Of a stretch of 64,000 bases of DNA, positions 11,301 through 21,700 are shown in pieces; the stretch's first letter is position 1; every line of letters begins with the position of its first letter. This DNA comes from Topomyia yanbarensis (Eukaryota > Arthropoda > Insecta > Diptera > Culicidae). The stretch is from positions 163,256,080 to 163,320,079 of the forward strand of contig NC_080670.1 in NCBI RefSeq assembly GCF_030247195.1, in the 5' to 3' direction. The notes beneath the pieces were generated by a model that did no database searches, was not told where the DNA came from, and worked only from the letters and a program-made list of their open reading frames with translations. The translations under genes and the position numbers were made by a program.

Positions 11301-12461
11301 TTGTGTACGGGAATCCGAAGGTCTGGTAGAAGCACCTAGGCCGTCCTGACAAATTGGGTTTGTCCGGAAAACTAGAACTCCTACTTATCAAGTGTCATAT
11401 TAATCGAGCACAAGACCTATAAAAAGGTTTCAAAAGTAGAAAAATCTCTTCGAATCCAATTGATCCCATTTTTATTTTTTTCATATAATTTTTAAATAAA
11501 ATAAAAATTTTGATTGCAAAAATCGTAATTTTGGGGTCAAATCGAATTGTAAGATCTGTGAATAATGTATAAATCCGAATACATAGTTTTGAAAATCATG
11601 TCAAAATGAAGTCCTTGGAAAAAACGTATGTAAGTTGGTTCCCCTGCCTACTAGGGCTTAACAAATAGAGCACACTATGACCAATAGAAACAAAAGTTAA
11701 GCTAACCACCTAACCTAACAAAATAACTAATAAGACTACCTTTTAAGATGTACTACAAGCACAGACACTAGTAGAAAGTGAAGACAGATATTTGCGGTAA
11801 ATCAGTGCTGTTTGGCTGGATTTTCCAACTTCCAATGACTTTTTTCATGATTTGTTCGAGAAAAAATACATTTTTATTTAATTTACACTGTCAGATACTT
11901 TATGTAAGTGAATATTTCTTTTTTCTTTACATTTGTTTGTGAGAGTTAATGATAGGGATCAAGAGTAGCCAGTGTTACAGGGATCAACACTACCTGTTGT
12001 ATGGAAAAGTTGTATAATATAATACAACTTTTCCAAAACATATGTAATACGTTTGATTTGTTTTTTAAACGTCATAAATGACCAAATATGTAATTTTCTT
12101 TTTATATTGTGATAACTTTTTGTGTTTAGATTATGCGATATAGCAGGGGAATCACATATCCCCAAGGATCAAGTGTCCTCACTCTCCCCTATAGCAAATG
12201 AGATGGTAGAGATGCCGCGTATTTATTCCATAGATACCAGCGTCTTTAGGTGTACTTATTTAAACGAAGAGCACAGTAAGTGTCTTTCCGGCCCCCGTTC
12301 GCTCGGAAAAGTAACATTTTTTGTTCATAGGTTGATACATCAATCACTTTCACTTCAACTGTACATTTGAAGGAGGTTCTCTTTGAAGTTATTAAGCTAG
12401 TTTAGTTATTATAGTTTTATTCCGCGTGAGCTTTGATGAACTAGTCCTCCAAATCATAGGA
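11301..12461. other. No gene recognised
   Basis: AT-rich sequence with short open stretches only. A 14-bp inverted pair (GGAAAAGTTGTATA / TATACAACTTTTCC type, about 12002-12034) is the only structure I notice. Confidence 0.4.
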
Positions 12462-12505
12462 CACCGGAAGAGAATGACCCTTAGGGTTAAATCCTCCATA
12501 ATACA
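12462..12505 (+). repeat. SINE-like 3' tail fragment
   Basis: GGAAGAGAATGACCC, TTAGGGTTAAATCCTCC and ATAAT parallel the 3' ends of the two SINEs at 17117-17279 and 18095 (GAAGAGGCGAATGACCTT, GGTTAAAACCTC, TATAAT). It has no Pol III boxes, so it is either a truncated SINE or a related element. Confidence 0.35.
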
Positions 12506-13457
12506 CAACAACTAACATCTAATATCGTAGGACATTATCAAATCAGTAAAAGCTATTGACCGCTTACCTACACGCATCACATACAAATCCATGTGTAAAA
12601 GGCGTCAACCTGTAGCTCAATTTTCGTCCAGTTGGCTGAAAAATAATACTGCAAAATTCGATTCATCTTGGCACATGTCAGATTGAAACTGATGCTTAAA
12701 AATAGGACAATGCCGTAAACCAAACACCGATATCGGGCGGGGCTAACTTTCAGTCATTTCCGCTATCACTTTTTCACGTTCATTTCGCCGCCCCAGATTT
12801 CGATTTTTTCGGCCATACCTTCCTTCCCTTTTCAAATGTAAAAGCACACAATGGCTACCCGCACCCGACAGGTTCAACAGTCAGCAAGCGCGAATTCAAA
12901 TTTCCACTGCCATCCCGTCTGTTGCACTGAACCTGGCGGTGACAGGCGACATTTCCATACAAAGCGCATTGATAAAACAGTGCGCATCCGTGGTTTCCCG
13001 TGGGAAATTGAAATTTTAGATTTACAAAACCCTTGTCCGCGTCCAACGTAAATCGAAGAAACGTAGTGAAATCGAATGGGGAATCCATCACGTTGAAATC
13101 TAGCACCGTTGCGATGTTGCGTCTGTTTGCAAACAGTTGGCAAACACGACGAAAACCTGTTAAGGACTTTACCGGGCATTGCCAGAAACGAGCAGAGTGT
13201 CTCCGCCGGAAAAATAATGAATTGGAAACAAATTTATGCCGCTTTTCAAAACACACAAAGGATGAATGGCTTTGGGTAAGAGTTTCCAAAGTTGACGCGG
13301 ATGACAGATTCCGGAGCTATCGATTTTCATACAATGTTCAATGAATTGATGAGCGAGACTCTGATAAGATCAATATCGCTCGTTATGATGAATCTTCACG
13401 GATCACAGCTGTATATTCTAGTTTCATAATAAGGCGTGATGATAGCTGTCTCTGAAC
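12506..13457. other. No gene recognised (probable flank or intron of the beat gene)
   Basis: Moderate GC content. Both strands have chance open stretches (- strand 12855-13289, + strand 13033-13344), but neither has a recognisable domain, splice context or signal peptide. The next beat-family exon, expected to begin with the Cys of the second Ig domain, is not visible here. Confidence 0.35.
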
Positions 13458-13484
13458 CTATGCAAACATGAATTTACTACTCAC

Positions 13485-14065
13485 CCGTATTTTTCCTTCT
13501 ACAAAATGCTCATGTCCCAGCAGTAGCTTGAGCCGGGAGACGGACCGTTCATATCGGCTGTTTGCCGTTCCTTTTCGGCCACTCTTCGAATTCGTTGTCG
13601 TGTAGCCAGTCGCGGGTGGTCCCACCGTAGCTAGATCTGCGGATTGCACCGATGGTCCGGTCGTTGCTAACGACAGAGCAGATGAGATGATAGCTGCCGC
13701 CACCGGAGCTACCAGTGTGTGGTGCGGGAGCGAATTTCCATTCCGCACCAACCGGTCATCGTCTTCGGTAGCGGTGGCCGATTTTTGATGTAGGGAAGAC
13801 TTGGTTGGTTTTCTACCGCTAGGACTGGTGCCGTTGACGTCTGGATTACTACTGTCATCGGCTACATGGCCGCTTCGAGTCACCGGCACGGTGAGTACCT
13901 CCAGCCTGGACGGTGGCTGTATCTTACCCAGCGGCCGATCGTTGATAAACCATTCAAGCCGGGCAGCTGGCAGTGACTCATTTGATATGCAAACAACCTC
14001 GAGAAACTCGTCGGCACCGTAGTATGGCTTCATGTCCGCTATCACCGGGTCGCTTTTGGGTAAAT
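13485..14065 (-). CDS. Beat-like exon C (Ig2 with long linker)
   Basis: The acceptor CGCAG precedes 14065 and the donor GTGAGT starts at 13484, giving 581 nt. It opens DLPKSDPVIADMKPYYG, contains the first Ig2 Cys (FLEVVCIS) and Trp (LEWFIND), then a Ser/Thr/Ala-rich stretch of about 120 residues before LKLLLGHEHFVEGKIR, which normally leads into the second Ig2 Cys in the next exon. The linker has no Cys and looks disordered. The family usually has a much shorter loop here. Confidence 0.75.
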
Positions 14066-14559
14066 CTGCGAATAGGAAAAAAAATATTCGGTGAACACGG
14101 TATTCATTTAAACCGTGAAAAGCGACCCGTCATAACCTACCTACTACATTTAAATCTCTAGTGACTATCTGCGTATGGAAAGATGGTGCCGCTTCCGTTA
14201 TCTCGCAGCTGTACTTCCCGCTCGTGTGCGGTTCCACGTTTGCCAGAATCACGTGGCTCGCATTGGAATGATTAACCTGGCAGGAGAACAAACAGCAGTA
14301 AGAAATTAAGAGGACTTCCAGAAATTAAAATATACACAACTTACATCAACACTTATTCCAGCCTTTGGAAAAATCTTAATCGACGGAATTTCCTTCGATG
14401 TGTAGCGAAAAAATTCGTGCTTCCCTTTGTACCACTTGACCGAGTAGAGATCCTCGTCCGGCAGGTCACACTCGCAAATGAGTACGGCCGAGCCACCTAG
14501 TGTCACCGCTGGTGGAACTCGGATGTGAACACTTTCCAATCCATGGACGTGGTAGGATA
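13485..14559 (-). CDS. Beat-family (beaten path-like) Ig-domain protein, three internal exons
   Basis: This is the one convincing host gene. Three - strand exons splice in frame: 14345-14559, 14141-14276 and 13485-14065, with GTAAG, GTAGG and GTGAGT donors and AG acceptors; introns are only 68 and 75 bp. Beat proteins are secreted or membrane-tethered Ig proteins that guide motor axons, often as Side ligands. Ig1 shows VLICECDLPDEDLYSVKWYKG, then SGKYSCEI and RDLNVV; Ig2 starts PVIADMKPYYG with FLEVVCIS and LEWFIND. Exon phases are 2-base carry-in, 0, then 1. The first exon(s) with the signal peptide and the exon after 13485 are not found, so the gene is incomplete in the window. The paralogue number is not decided. 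Odd: a long low-complexity linker within Ig2. Confidence 0.8.
14141..14276 (-). CDS. Beat-like exon B (second half of Ig1)
   Basis: The acceptor CCTGCCAG precedes 14276. It encodes VNHSNASHVILANVEP, then SGKYSCEI with the second Ig1 Cys, and APSFHT, a typical beat ending of Ig1. NAS is a potential N-glycosylation site. The donor GTAGGT starts at 14140; one base of the next Asp codon is carried over. Confidence 0.8.
14345..14559 (-). CDS. Beat-like exon A (first half of Ig1)
   Basis: The acceptor TTTTCAG precedes 14559 and the donor GTAAG starts at 14344. It encodes the IRVPPAVTLGGSAVLICEC strand, the first Ig Cys, and the conserved beat stretch DLYSVKWYKGKHEFFRY containing the Ig Trp. It ends at GISVD, phase 0. 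Confidence 0.8.
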
Positions 14560-15395
14560 CTGAAAATTAACGAGGAAAAATAAACTTAGAAACTTCATTA
14601 TGATAATTGTTTGCAACAAAGGCGATTATAATCTAATAAGCTTATAATCTTCTTTTCGTGGAACGAATTTCGTAGCAACAATATGGTTTCCGCTGATAAA
14701 CACGAAAAGGTAGACTAATCTCTATTTGAATACACCTTCCATTCCGTGCACACGATAACAAAAGATAAATTGATGCCACTACACTATATAAGAAAAGCCC
14801 CCATCAGGTATCCTCCAGATGGTTTTTCTTTTCTCCGGTTGTTTCGGGAGTGAATGACGAGAATTTAGGAAATATAATGATACCGCAAAAAGTGGCTGCT
14901 TTACGTCCGGACGAGGCAAGAGCTTAAGTGGATTCCAACGAAGTGTAAGTCTTCATCGAAGGTCCATAGCAGAGGGTGAATCATCGCTTGTAATGTTAGG
15001 GGGAAGAGATGAAAACCATTTGAGTGGATCTAATCTTTCCATCAAAATAACATAAAACAGCAACGGATTGGTACTACCACAGGCAACCAGACGCAACGCT
15101 AATAGTAAAACCTCAATTTTCTATCAGCACAGCTCGACGCGGAGAATTTTGCTTCGGAGAGGATCAACAATTTATTGCAAAATTTAATTAGTTCTTATGG
15201 CTTGAGCTGACTGATTATAAATTATGTTGTTTTCTGTCAAATCATTGCATGAATTCAAGTATCATATTATCATGTAAGCATAAGGTAAATACTCTTGTTC
15301 CGCCCTTTTTCTCCACGGAACTACATCGAAGCATAACTTCGTGAGAGGGGCTCTTTTTGTTCTCGTCGCATCATTTTGTTTAGCTTACGAGTTTT
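14560..15395. other. Beat upstream intron or flank, no gene recognised
   Basis: The sequence immediately upstream of exon A is intron. No signal-peptide exon was identified up to the repeat at 15396. Confidence 0.4.
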
Positions 15396-16870
15396 CCACA
15401 GCTATCTGGGAGCCTCACTTGATCCATGAAATGGCTCGACTTTTGAGTCTTTTGTCTCTCGACTCTTCTTTTTCTCTTCGTCATTCTCTTCATCTATTCT
15501 GCCGTTTACATCCTCTGTGTACATGAGCCATTTGGCCTTGAGCTCCACCCGGATATTCACCAGCAGTAAATACACCCAAAACAAAAATCTCTTGCAATAG
15601 TTGCAAGCGACAATCACTTGCAAATAATGTTAGCATCGATTGCAATTTTGCAGTGAAAGCCGCTTGCAATCGCTGCAAGCGTATAAAATCATTTCATCTC
15701 TCGCTATACGTACATACGTTTCTTCAACACACTGTCAAAGGATTACCACCACATTCACGTGCCTATGCTGGTTGTTATAGCAACGCACGGGGAGTTTTTA
15801 TTTTCCGTCTACTTTTTATTCATTCCTCTCCAACATCATCAAACGCAATATTGTGGCTTATTTATTACACACGAGCCATCATCACATTGCAGATGTGCTT
15901 ATACTACGAGTTTTAACGCTCTCTCAAAATGTGGAAAGATAGAACGGTGTCTATAGTCAGTGCTACGATGCGCAAGGACGTGAGCTCAAGTCTGGGTGCA
16001 TCTTTTACTTTTTTTCATTAATCGTGAAGTGTGGTGTTTATATACGACTTTTATCCAATCATAATTATCTAATAGCATGGTTGGATGAATTAAGTGTTGA
16101 TTAGTGACCTCCCCGTGCGGGGCTCATTTTCCAGTGCCAGTTTTTTTCTAACGCATGCGTCACCAATACATATACATCGCTAATACATAAACAAAATTCG
16201 TTTTATTCTGTTTCTTGCATTACATGCAAGGAAGCTTCTTGCAATTTTTGTACATTACCAGAATGCTTGCAATTTTCGCTCGTATTTATTGCATTAATGT
16301 AAGCGATTCTTATACACAGAAAAAAATATTTTGTAATTTTAAGTTTATTTTCATGCACATATTTGGAGCATGAATATAAATGTAAAATTAAGTCTCACCA
16401 CAAATACACACGACTTGTCGTGCTTTCTTCAACGAATTTCATTATAATTTTACACGTGGATTGAAAATTACAGTTTCATTAAACGGAAAACCAATGCACT
16501 TCAATGTATTTTTATTGGATTATTGCTGTAAAATGAATGCCATGTAATATTACACGAATTGAAATGTAAAATTGTATGCTTTTTGACGCTTCAATTGAGT
16601 GCATTGATTTTAATGTAATTTTCAATCAATTGTTTGATTGAAGCTTTGTATGTTTACATTCGTATTGATTTACATGTCGTTTAAATTTCATCATTTTTTG
16701 GTGTGTAGGGTCTGTTTTGGGTGTAATCACAAACCGTTTTGCTCCAGTTTCCGATATCCATTTGTAAGCAATATATCTCCAGATTTTGTGAGCCATTTAG
16801 TTCACAGCTATATCAAGATCTACTCGGATAGTCCCCGGCAGTGCGGTAAAATATCAATTTCAAACGAAAA
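15396..16870 (-). repeat. R1-clade LINE 3' UTR fragment, split by a DNA element
   Basis: The two pieces 15396-15570 and 16726-16870 match, in reverse, the 3' UTR of the R1-type LINE at 26986-27715: for example GGCTCGACTTTTGAGTC and GAGCCATTTGGCCTTGAGC, then GAGCCATTTAGTTCACAGC and CAAGATCTACTCGGATAG. The gap is the inserted element 15571-16725. No coding sequence is left. Confidence 0.6.
15571..16725. mobile_element. TA-flanked non-autonomous DNA element (1155 bp)
   Basis: The outer ends are TACACCCAAAACA and TGTTTTGGGTGTA, so the element is bounded by TA at both sides, as Tc1/mariner-type insertions are. Both subterminal regions carry repeated TTGCAA-type words (CTTGCAATAGTTGCAAGCG at left; GAATGCTTGCAATTTTCGC at right). 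No transposase is present; open stretches at 15653-15956 and 16638-16886 look like chance. It interrupts R1-type UTR sequence. Confidence 0.6.
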
Positions 16871-17116
16871 TATTCGTTTCAAGTGAAACTGCGAGTCTTT
16901 CACTGTAAGCATTCACCACTATATCAATTGAGTTCTGCTGCCGTCTTCGTTTGAGTCACTCAGAGTTCACTGTCAATTGAATAACAGGCTCTGGTCATTT
17001 GACGTTTTTGTCTGTTTAGATTCTATTGAAAGCCAACCTCACATTAGCACGGTCTCAGCTAATGGAAGTGAACCATTCCAATGAACCACTCACAAATGAA
17101 TATGAATGAACACTCA

Positions 17117-17279
17117 GGGGGAGTGGGCGTAGCGTATTGGTAAATCGATTGCCTTGTACGCAGCGCACCTGGGTTCGAGTCCCGACCCCGCACATAGGGT
17201 TAGAAATTTTTCCTAAGAGATTTTTCTAACCCGAAGAGGCGAATGACCTTAGGGTTAAAACCTCTATAATTGAAAGAAA
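17117..17279 (+). mobile_element. tRNA-derived SINE, copy 1
   Basis: Pol III A-box-like GTAGCGTATTGGTAAATCG (17129-17147) and B box GGGTTCGAGTCCC (17171-17183) are followed by a tRNA-unrelated body (CATAGGGTTAGAAATTTTTC) and a tail CCTCTATAATTGAAAGAAAA. A 12-bp repeat AATGAACACTCA flanks it (17105-17116 and 17280-17291). It resembles the Feilai-type SINEs of Aedes from general knowledge; the family name was not checked. Confidence 0.85.
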
Positions 17280-17299
17280 AATGAACACTCACTGACATG

Positions 17300-17850
17300 A
17301 AAATAACTCCGACCAAGATAACAAATACATATAAGGTAAAGGCTATGATAAGGCGAGGCAACTCAAGACGGATACAGGTAGGAACATTTTTTCTCTGTAT
17401 GAGTGAGGTTGTAATTGTTTTCGATGGAGCTAATAAATCAGGAGGATATGAAAAAGAAAAGAATAAACAGTGTAGTAGTGGGTTTTCTGTGAATATATGT
17501 TTTGTTTTGATTTAGTAATAATTATTTTTTATTAGCAGTTGCAAGATAAAAAGTGTCCCTAAGTAATCGAATCGGAAGATCCGAGGTGAAACCCGGTCTT
17601 TTACCTATTTTATTCGTGCGCCAAAGAATCGGGATGCTCGTCCGGATGTTTATGTTTACTACCAGAGGCCCGGCGGCCATGCTTAATTTTACAAGTATAA
17701 AACAAATACATTTAATAATGACAAATGTTCCGAACCTTTTTTTCTCTTCATCTTGGAGCAGTTGTCTCTGTATTTTTAGTTTTCTTAAATTAAAGATATC
17801 GTTCAGTACAACGGGAGTCAGTAATATTTAACTCCCAGAATTATTACGAT
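17300..17850 (+). repeat. Dispersed repeat, copy 1 (partner at 41340-41900, opposite strand)
   Basis: The sequence around AGTGTCCCTAAGTAATCG, TCGTGCGCCAAAGAATC, GGGATGCTCGTCC and ATGTTTATGTTTACT matches the reverse complement of 41350-41640 at moderate identity. In both copies a frame beginning at GTGTCCCTAAG stays open for about 65 codons with similar peptides (RIGR, VRQRI.MLV, FMFT). No known domain. It may be an untranslated transposon or an unknown coding fragment. Confidence 0.5.
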
Positions 17851-17938
17851 AATGGCCCCACCTCATTTCCACACAAAGGCGTAAGCTGAACGACTCATTT
17901 AGAAGGTAATATTCATATAGGTAATTAAAAGCCACCTA

Positions 17939-18095
17939 GGGATGGGCGTAGCGTAGTTGGTAAATCGATTGTCTTGTACGCAGCGCACTTCGGTTCGAGT
18001 CTCGACCCCGCACATAGGGTTAGAAATTTTTCATAAGAGATTTTTCTAACCCGAAGAGGCGAATGACCTTAAGGTTAAAACCTCTATAATTGAAA
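17939..18095 (+). mobile_element. tRNA-derived SINE, copy 2
   Basis: Same family and orientation as the copy at 17117. A box GTAGCGTAGTTGGTAAATCG, B box CGGTTCGAGTCTC (17991-18003) and the GAAGAGGCGAATGACCTT tail are all present. The flanks AAAAGCC (17927-17933 and about 18094-18102) suggest an imperfect target duplication. This copy keeps a better A box than copy 1. Confidence 0.85.
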
Positions 18096-18328
18096 AAAAG
18101 CCTCCTTGCAGACCGATGTTCGGAAACTGGTCCCACTATAGAGTCTACATATTTTTGATAAAAAATGGTATGGTACCGAAAATACCGGTACTGGCTTTTT
18201 CAGTATCGGTATTACGGTACCAATCCTAAATATATGTCTATATCGCTTTTGCAAGGCTGGTCAGTAGATGAAAGAAACTGATGATTGAGGACATTTTGCA
18301 ATTAATCCAATATGGTGACTATTGATTA

Positions 18329-18626
18329 GGGATCATCCATAAATGACGTAGCATTTTTTAGTGATTTTTAACACCCCCCTCCCCCATCGTAGCATTTCGT
18401 CACAAACCCCTAAATACCCCCTGGCAATTACGTTGCTTGACGGTAAACCTCCCCCCCTCCTTGACCCCGTAAAAAATTTAAAAGAATAAAAAACGATGTT
18501 AGTTAGATGAAACGGGTAAAGCTACGTAGCATGACATAACCCCCTACTCCCTGTCGTCACACATTATCACAAAATACAAAACTCCCCCATCCCCCATATA
18601 ATGCTACGTCATTTATGGATGATCCC
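18329..18626. mobile_element. MITE with perfect TTA target duplication (298 bp)
   Basis: The ends are GGGATCATCCATAAATGACG and its reverse complement. TTA lies at 18326-18328 and 18627-18629. A 3-bp TWA duplication is typical of PIF/Harbinger MITEs. The interior is C-rich (CCCCCCTCCCCCATCG) and non-coding. Confidence 0.8.
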
Positions 18627-18870
18627 TTACCTTAAATCAATAAACCCACCTTCGATATAACCAGTTTATAGCATTTTTATCGAGCAAAATCTTTTCGAAT
18701 TCTTACTGAAAGAGAACATCGATAATTCTCGTGTCTGTAGACTGTGCTCGTAATGTGTTCCTATAGAACCAGTGTGGAAGTGTTTTACCCCTTTACCATG
18801 TCATAGGAATTGTGTACAGGAAAATATTGGTATAGGTGCAAAGAAAATGGCTAAATTACATATTTGATTT

Positions 18871-21689
18871 GGTCGACAATGACTGGGCAGTGCGTAAGCC
18901 TCTTGTACCTGAAGGCATAAAATAGACCCCACTTGCGGTCCTTAGCTTCCTGCCCAGTAACTCCTAGCCCTGGCCTCCTCGTGGCGTCGACTGGGATACG
19001 AGTAACCTTAGTGAAGATCGGGTAACCAACCCCGGTGGGAACTTTGGTCGTATGCTGGCAGGGAAGGGGGGGGTTACCCTTCTTCGGAAGGTGTAAATCT
19101 GTTCTGGTGTCCAGGTGGGACCTTAAGCAGTCCTGGCACGACGGCCCACCGGCGAGACAGGTGGTTGGCGTAGGCCCTATAAGCCGACCCAGAACAATCG
19201 GCAACGACCCAGGCGACGAATAAAGGATAACGATTGGAAACTCGGAACATGGAACTGCAGATCGCTCGGCTTCGCAGGATGTGACAGGATAATCTACGAC
19301 GAGCTACACCCCCGCAACTTCGATATCGTGGCGCTGCAAGAACTTTGCTGGACGGGACAGAAGGTGTGGAAAAGCGGGCATCGAGCGGCTACCTTCTACC
19401 AGAGCTGTGGTACAACCAACGAGCTGGGAACCGGCTTCATAGTGCTGGGCAAGATGCGCCAACGTGTGATCGGGTGGCAGCCGATCAACGCAAGGATGTG
19501 CAAGTTGAGGATCAAAGGCCGTTTCTTCAACTACAGCATCATCAACGTGCACTGCCCACACGAAGGGGGACCCGACGACGAGAAAGAAGCGTTCTACATG
19601 CAGCTGGAGCAGACATACGACGGTTGCCCTCTGCGAGACGTGAAAATTGTCATCGGCGACATGAACGCACAGGTAGGAAGGGAGGCAATGTACAGACCGG
19701 TGATCGGGCCTAACAGCCTGCATCCCGTATCAAATGACAACGGCCAACGATGTGTGAACTTCGCAGCCTCCCGCGGAATGGTAATCCGAAGCACCTTCTT
19801 CCCTCGCAAAGATATCCACAAAGTCACCTGGAGATCACCGGACCAAGTAACAAAAAATCAAATCGACCACGTTCTAATCGACGGTAGATTCTTCTCGGAC
19901 ATCACAAACGTCCGCACTTATCGCAGTGCGAATATAGATTCGGACCACCACCTGGTTGCGGTATGCTTACGCTCAAAACTTTCGACAGTGCATAGCTCTC
20001 GTCGAAGCCGAACGCCGCGGCTAAACATTGAGCGGCTACAAGATGGCAGAGTGGCTCAAGAATGCGCGCAGCAGCTGGAAGTGGCACTACCAACGGAAGA
20101 GCAGCTAGGCGCAGTTGCCCTTGAAGATGGCTGGAGAGATATCCGATCCGCTATAGGTAGCACCGCAGCCACTGCACTAGGTACGGTGGGCCCGGACCGA
20201 AGAAGCGACTGGTACGACGGCGAATGCAAGCAGTTAGTCGAAGAGAAGAATGCAGCATGGGCGAGAATGCTGCAACACCGCACGAGGGCGAACGAGGCGC
20301 GATATAAACAGGCACGGAACAGGCAGAACTCGGTTTTCCGGACCAAAAAGCGCCAGCAGGAAGACCGAGATCGCGAAGCGATGGAGCAGCTGTTCCGCGC
20401 TAAAGACACACGGAAATGTTACGAGAAGTTGAACCGCTCGCGCAGGGGCCACGTACCACAGGCCGACATGTGCAGAGATACAAACGGGAATCTTCTCACG
20501 GACCAGGTGAGGTGTGAGGTGATCCAGAAGTGGCGGCAGCACTACGAAGAACACCTGAACGGCGATGCAGCAGACGACGAGGATGGCACGGTAACGCACC
20601 TGGGAGCACGCGCGGAAGACATTACACTACCGGCTCCGGATCTCCAAGAAATCCAGGAGGAGATCAGCCGGCTCAAAAATAATAAAGCCGCTGGGGTTGA
20701 CCAAATACCAAGCGAGCTACTAAAACACGGTGGCGAGCCACTGGCTAAAGCGCTGCACTGGGTGATTACCAAGATTTGGGAGGAGGAGATTTTACCGGAG
20801 GAGTGGATGGAAGGTGCCGTGTGTCCAATCTACAAAAAGGGCGACAAGCTGGATTGCTGTAATTACCGAGCAATCACCCTGCTGAACGCCGCCTACAAGG
20901 TACTCTCCCAAATACTATGCCGTCGACTATCACAAATTGCAAGAGAGTTCGTGGGGCAGTACCAGGCGGGTTTCATGAGCGAACGACCTACCACGGACCA
21001 GGTGTTCGCTCTTCGTCAAGTACTGCAGAAATGCCGCGAGTACAATGTACCCACACATCATTTGTTCATCGACTTCAAAGCCGCATACGACACTATCGAT
21101 CGAGATCAGCTATGGCAGATTATGCACGAGTACGGATTCCCGGACAAACTGACGCGATTAGTGAAGGCGACGATGGATCGGGTGATGTGCGTAGTACGTG
21201 TCTGAGGGACGCTCTCGAGTCCCTTCGAATCACGCAGAGGGTTACGGCAAGGTGATGGTCTCTCGTGTCTGTTATTCAACATCGCGCTGGAAGGTGTAAT
21301 AAGAAGAGCAGGGATCGACACGAGTGGTACGATTTTCACAAAGTCCGTTCAGCTACTTGGCTTCGCCGATGACGTTGATATTATTGCACGAAACTTTGAG
21401 AAGATGGAGGAAGCCTACATCAGCTGTTGGGGGAGCCGCCCATCTGTCATACCGCGAAAATCGGACGACTACGGTGGGCCGGGCACGTAGCCAGAATGTC
21501 GGACAATAGCCCGGTGAAAACGGTTCTCAATTGCAATCCGACCGGTACAAGAAGTGGAAGACGATTTGCGGACCCTTCGCAGACTGCGTGGCTGGCGACG
21601 CGCGGCCATGGACCGAGTGGAATGGAGGAATCTTTTGTATACGGCACAGGCCACTTCGGCCTTAATCTGTTAATAAATAAACAAAAAAA
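18871..21689 (+). mobile_element. RTE-clade LINE with 11-bp target duplication
   Basis: ATATTTGATTT occurs at 18860-18870 and 21690-21700, bracketing a GC-rich element of 2.8 kb. It carries an endonuclease-RT ORF and a short A-rich end (AATAAATAAACAAAA). The 5' part (18880-19210) is GC-rich and may be ORF1 or 5' UTR. Composition differs sharply from the AT-rich surroundings. JAM1-type RTE elements of Aedes are the closest family I know; this was not tested. Confidence 0.85.
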
Positions 21690-21690
21690 A
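19211..21690 (+). pseudogene. RTE endonuclease-reverse transcriptase ORF (one stop, 3' deletion)
   Basis: The frame is open without a Met from at least 19211: the first endonuclease motif KLGTWNCRSLGFAGCD lies before the ATG at 19328. APE-type endonuclease: ALQELCW, GDMNAQVGRE (about 19657), SDHHLVAV (about 19940). RT: NNKAAGVDQIPSELL (about 20675), IYKKGDKLDCCNYRAITLL (about 20830), FIDFKAAYDTIDRDQLW (about 21067). A single TGA at 21203-21205 breaks the frame. After it, in the same frame, come RRGLRQGDGLS and LGFADDVDII, the catalytic Asp-Asp box (about 21355). Near 21420 a deletion removes the region after the thumb. The C-terminal IGRLRWAGHVARM survives in another frame, and a final shift gives VEWRNLLYTAQATSAL up to about 21670. 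Confidence 0.85.
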
Positions 21691-21700
21691 TATTTGATTT

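Noticed and set aside
12855..13289. 144-codon - strand frame next to the beat gene
   Set aside because: No domain, no splice logic joining it to exon C, and the opposite strand is equally open.
20234..20599. Antisense frames across the RTE ORF
   Set aside because: These are shadows of the GC-rich RT coding strand.
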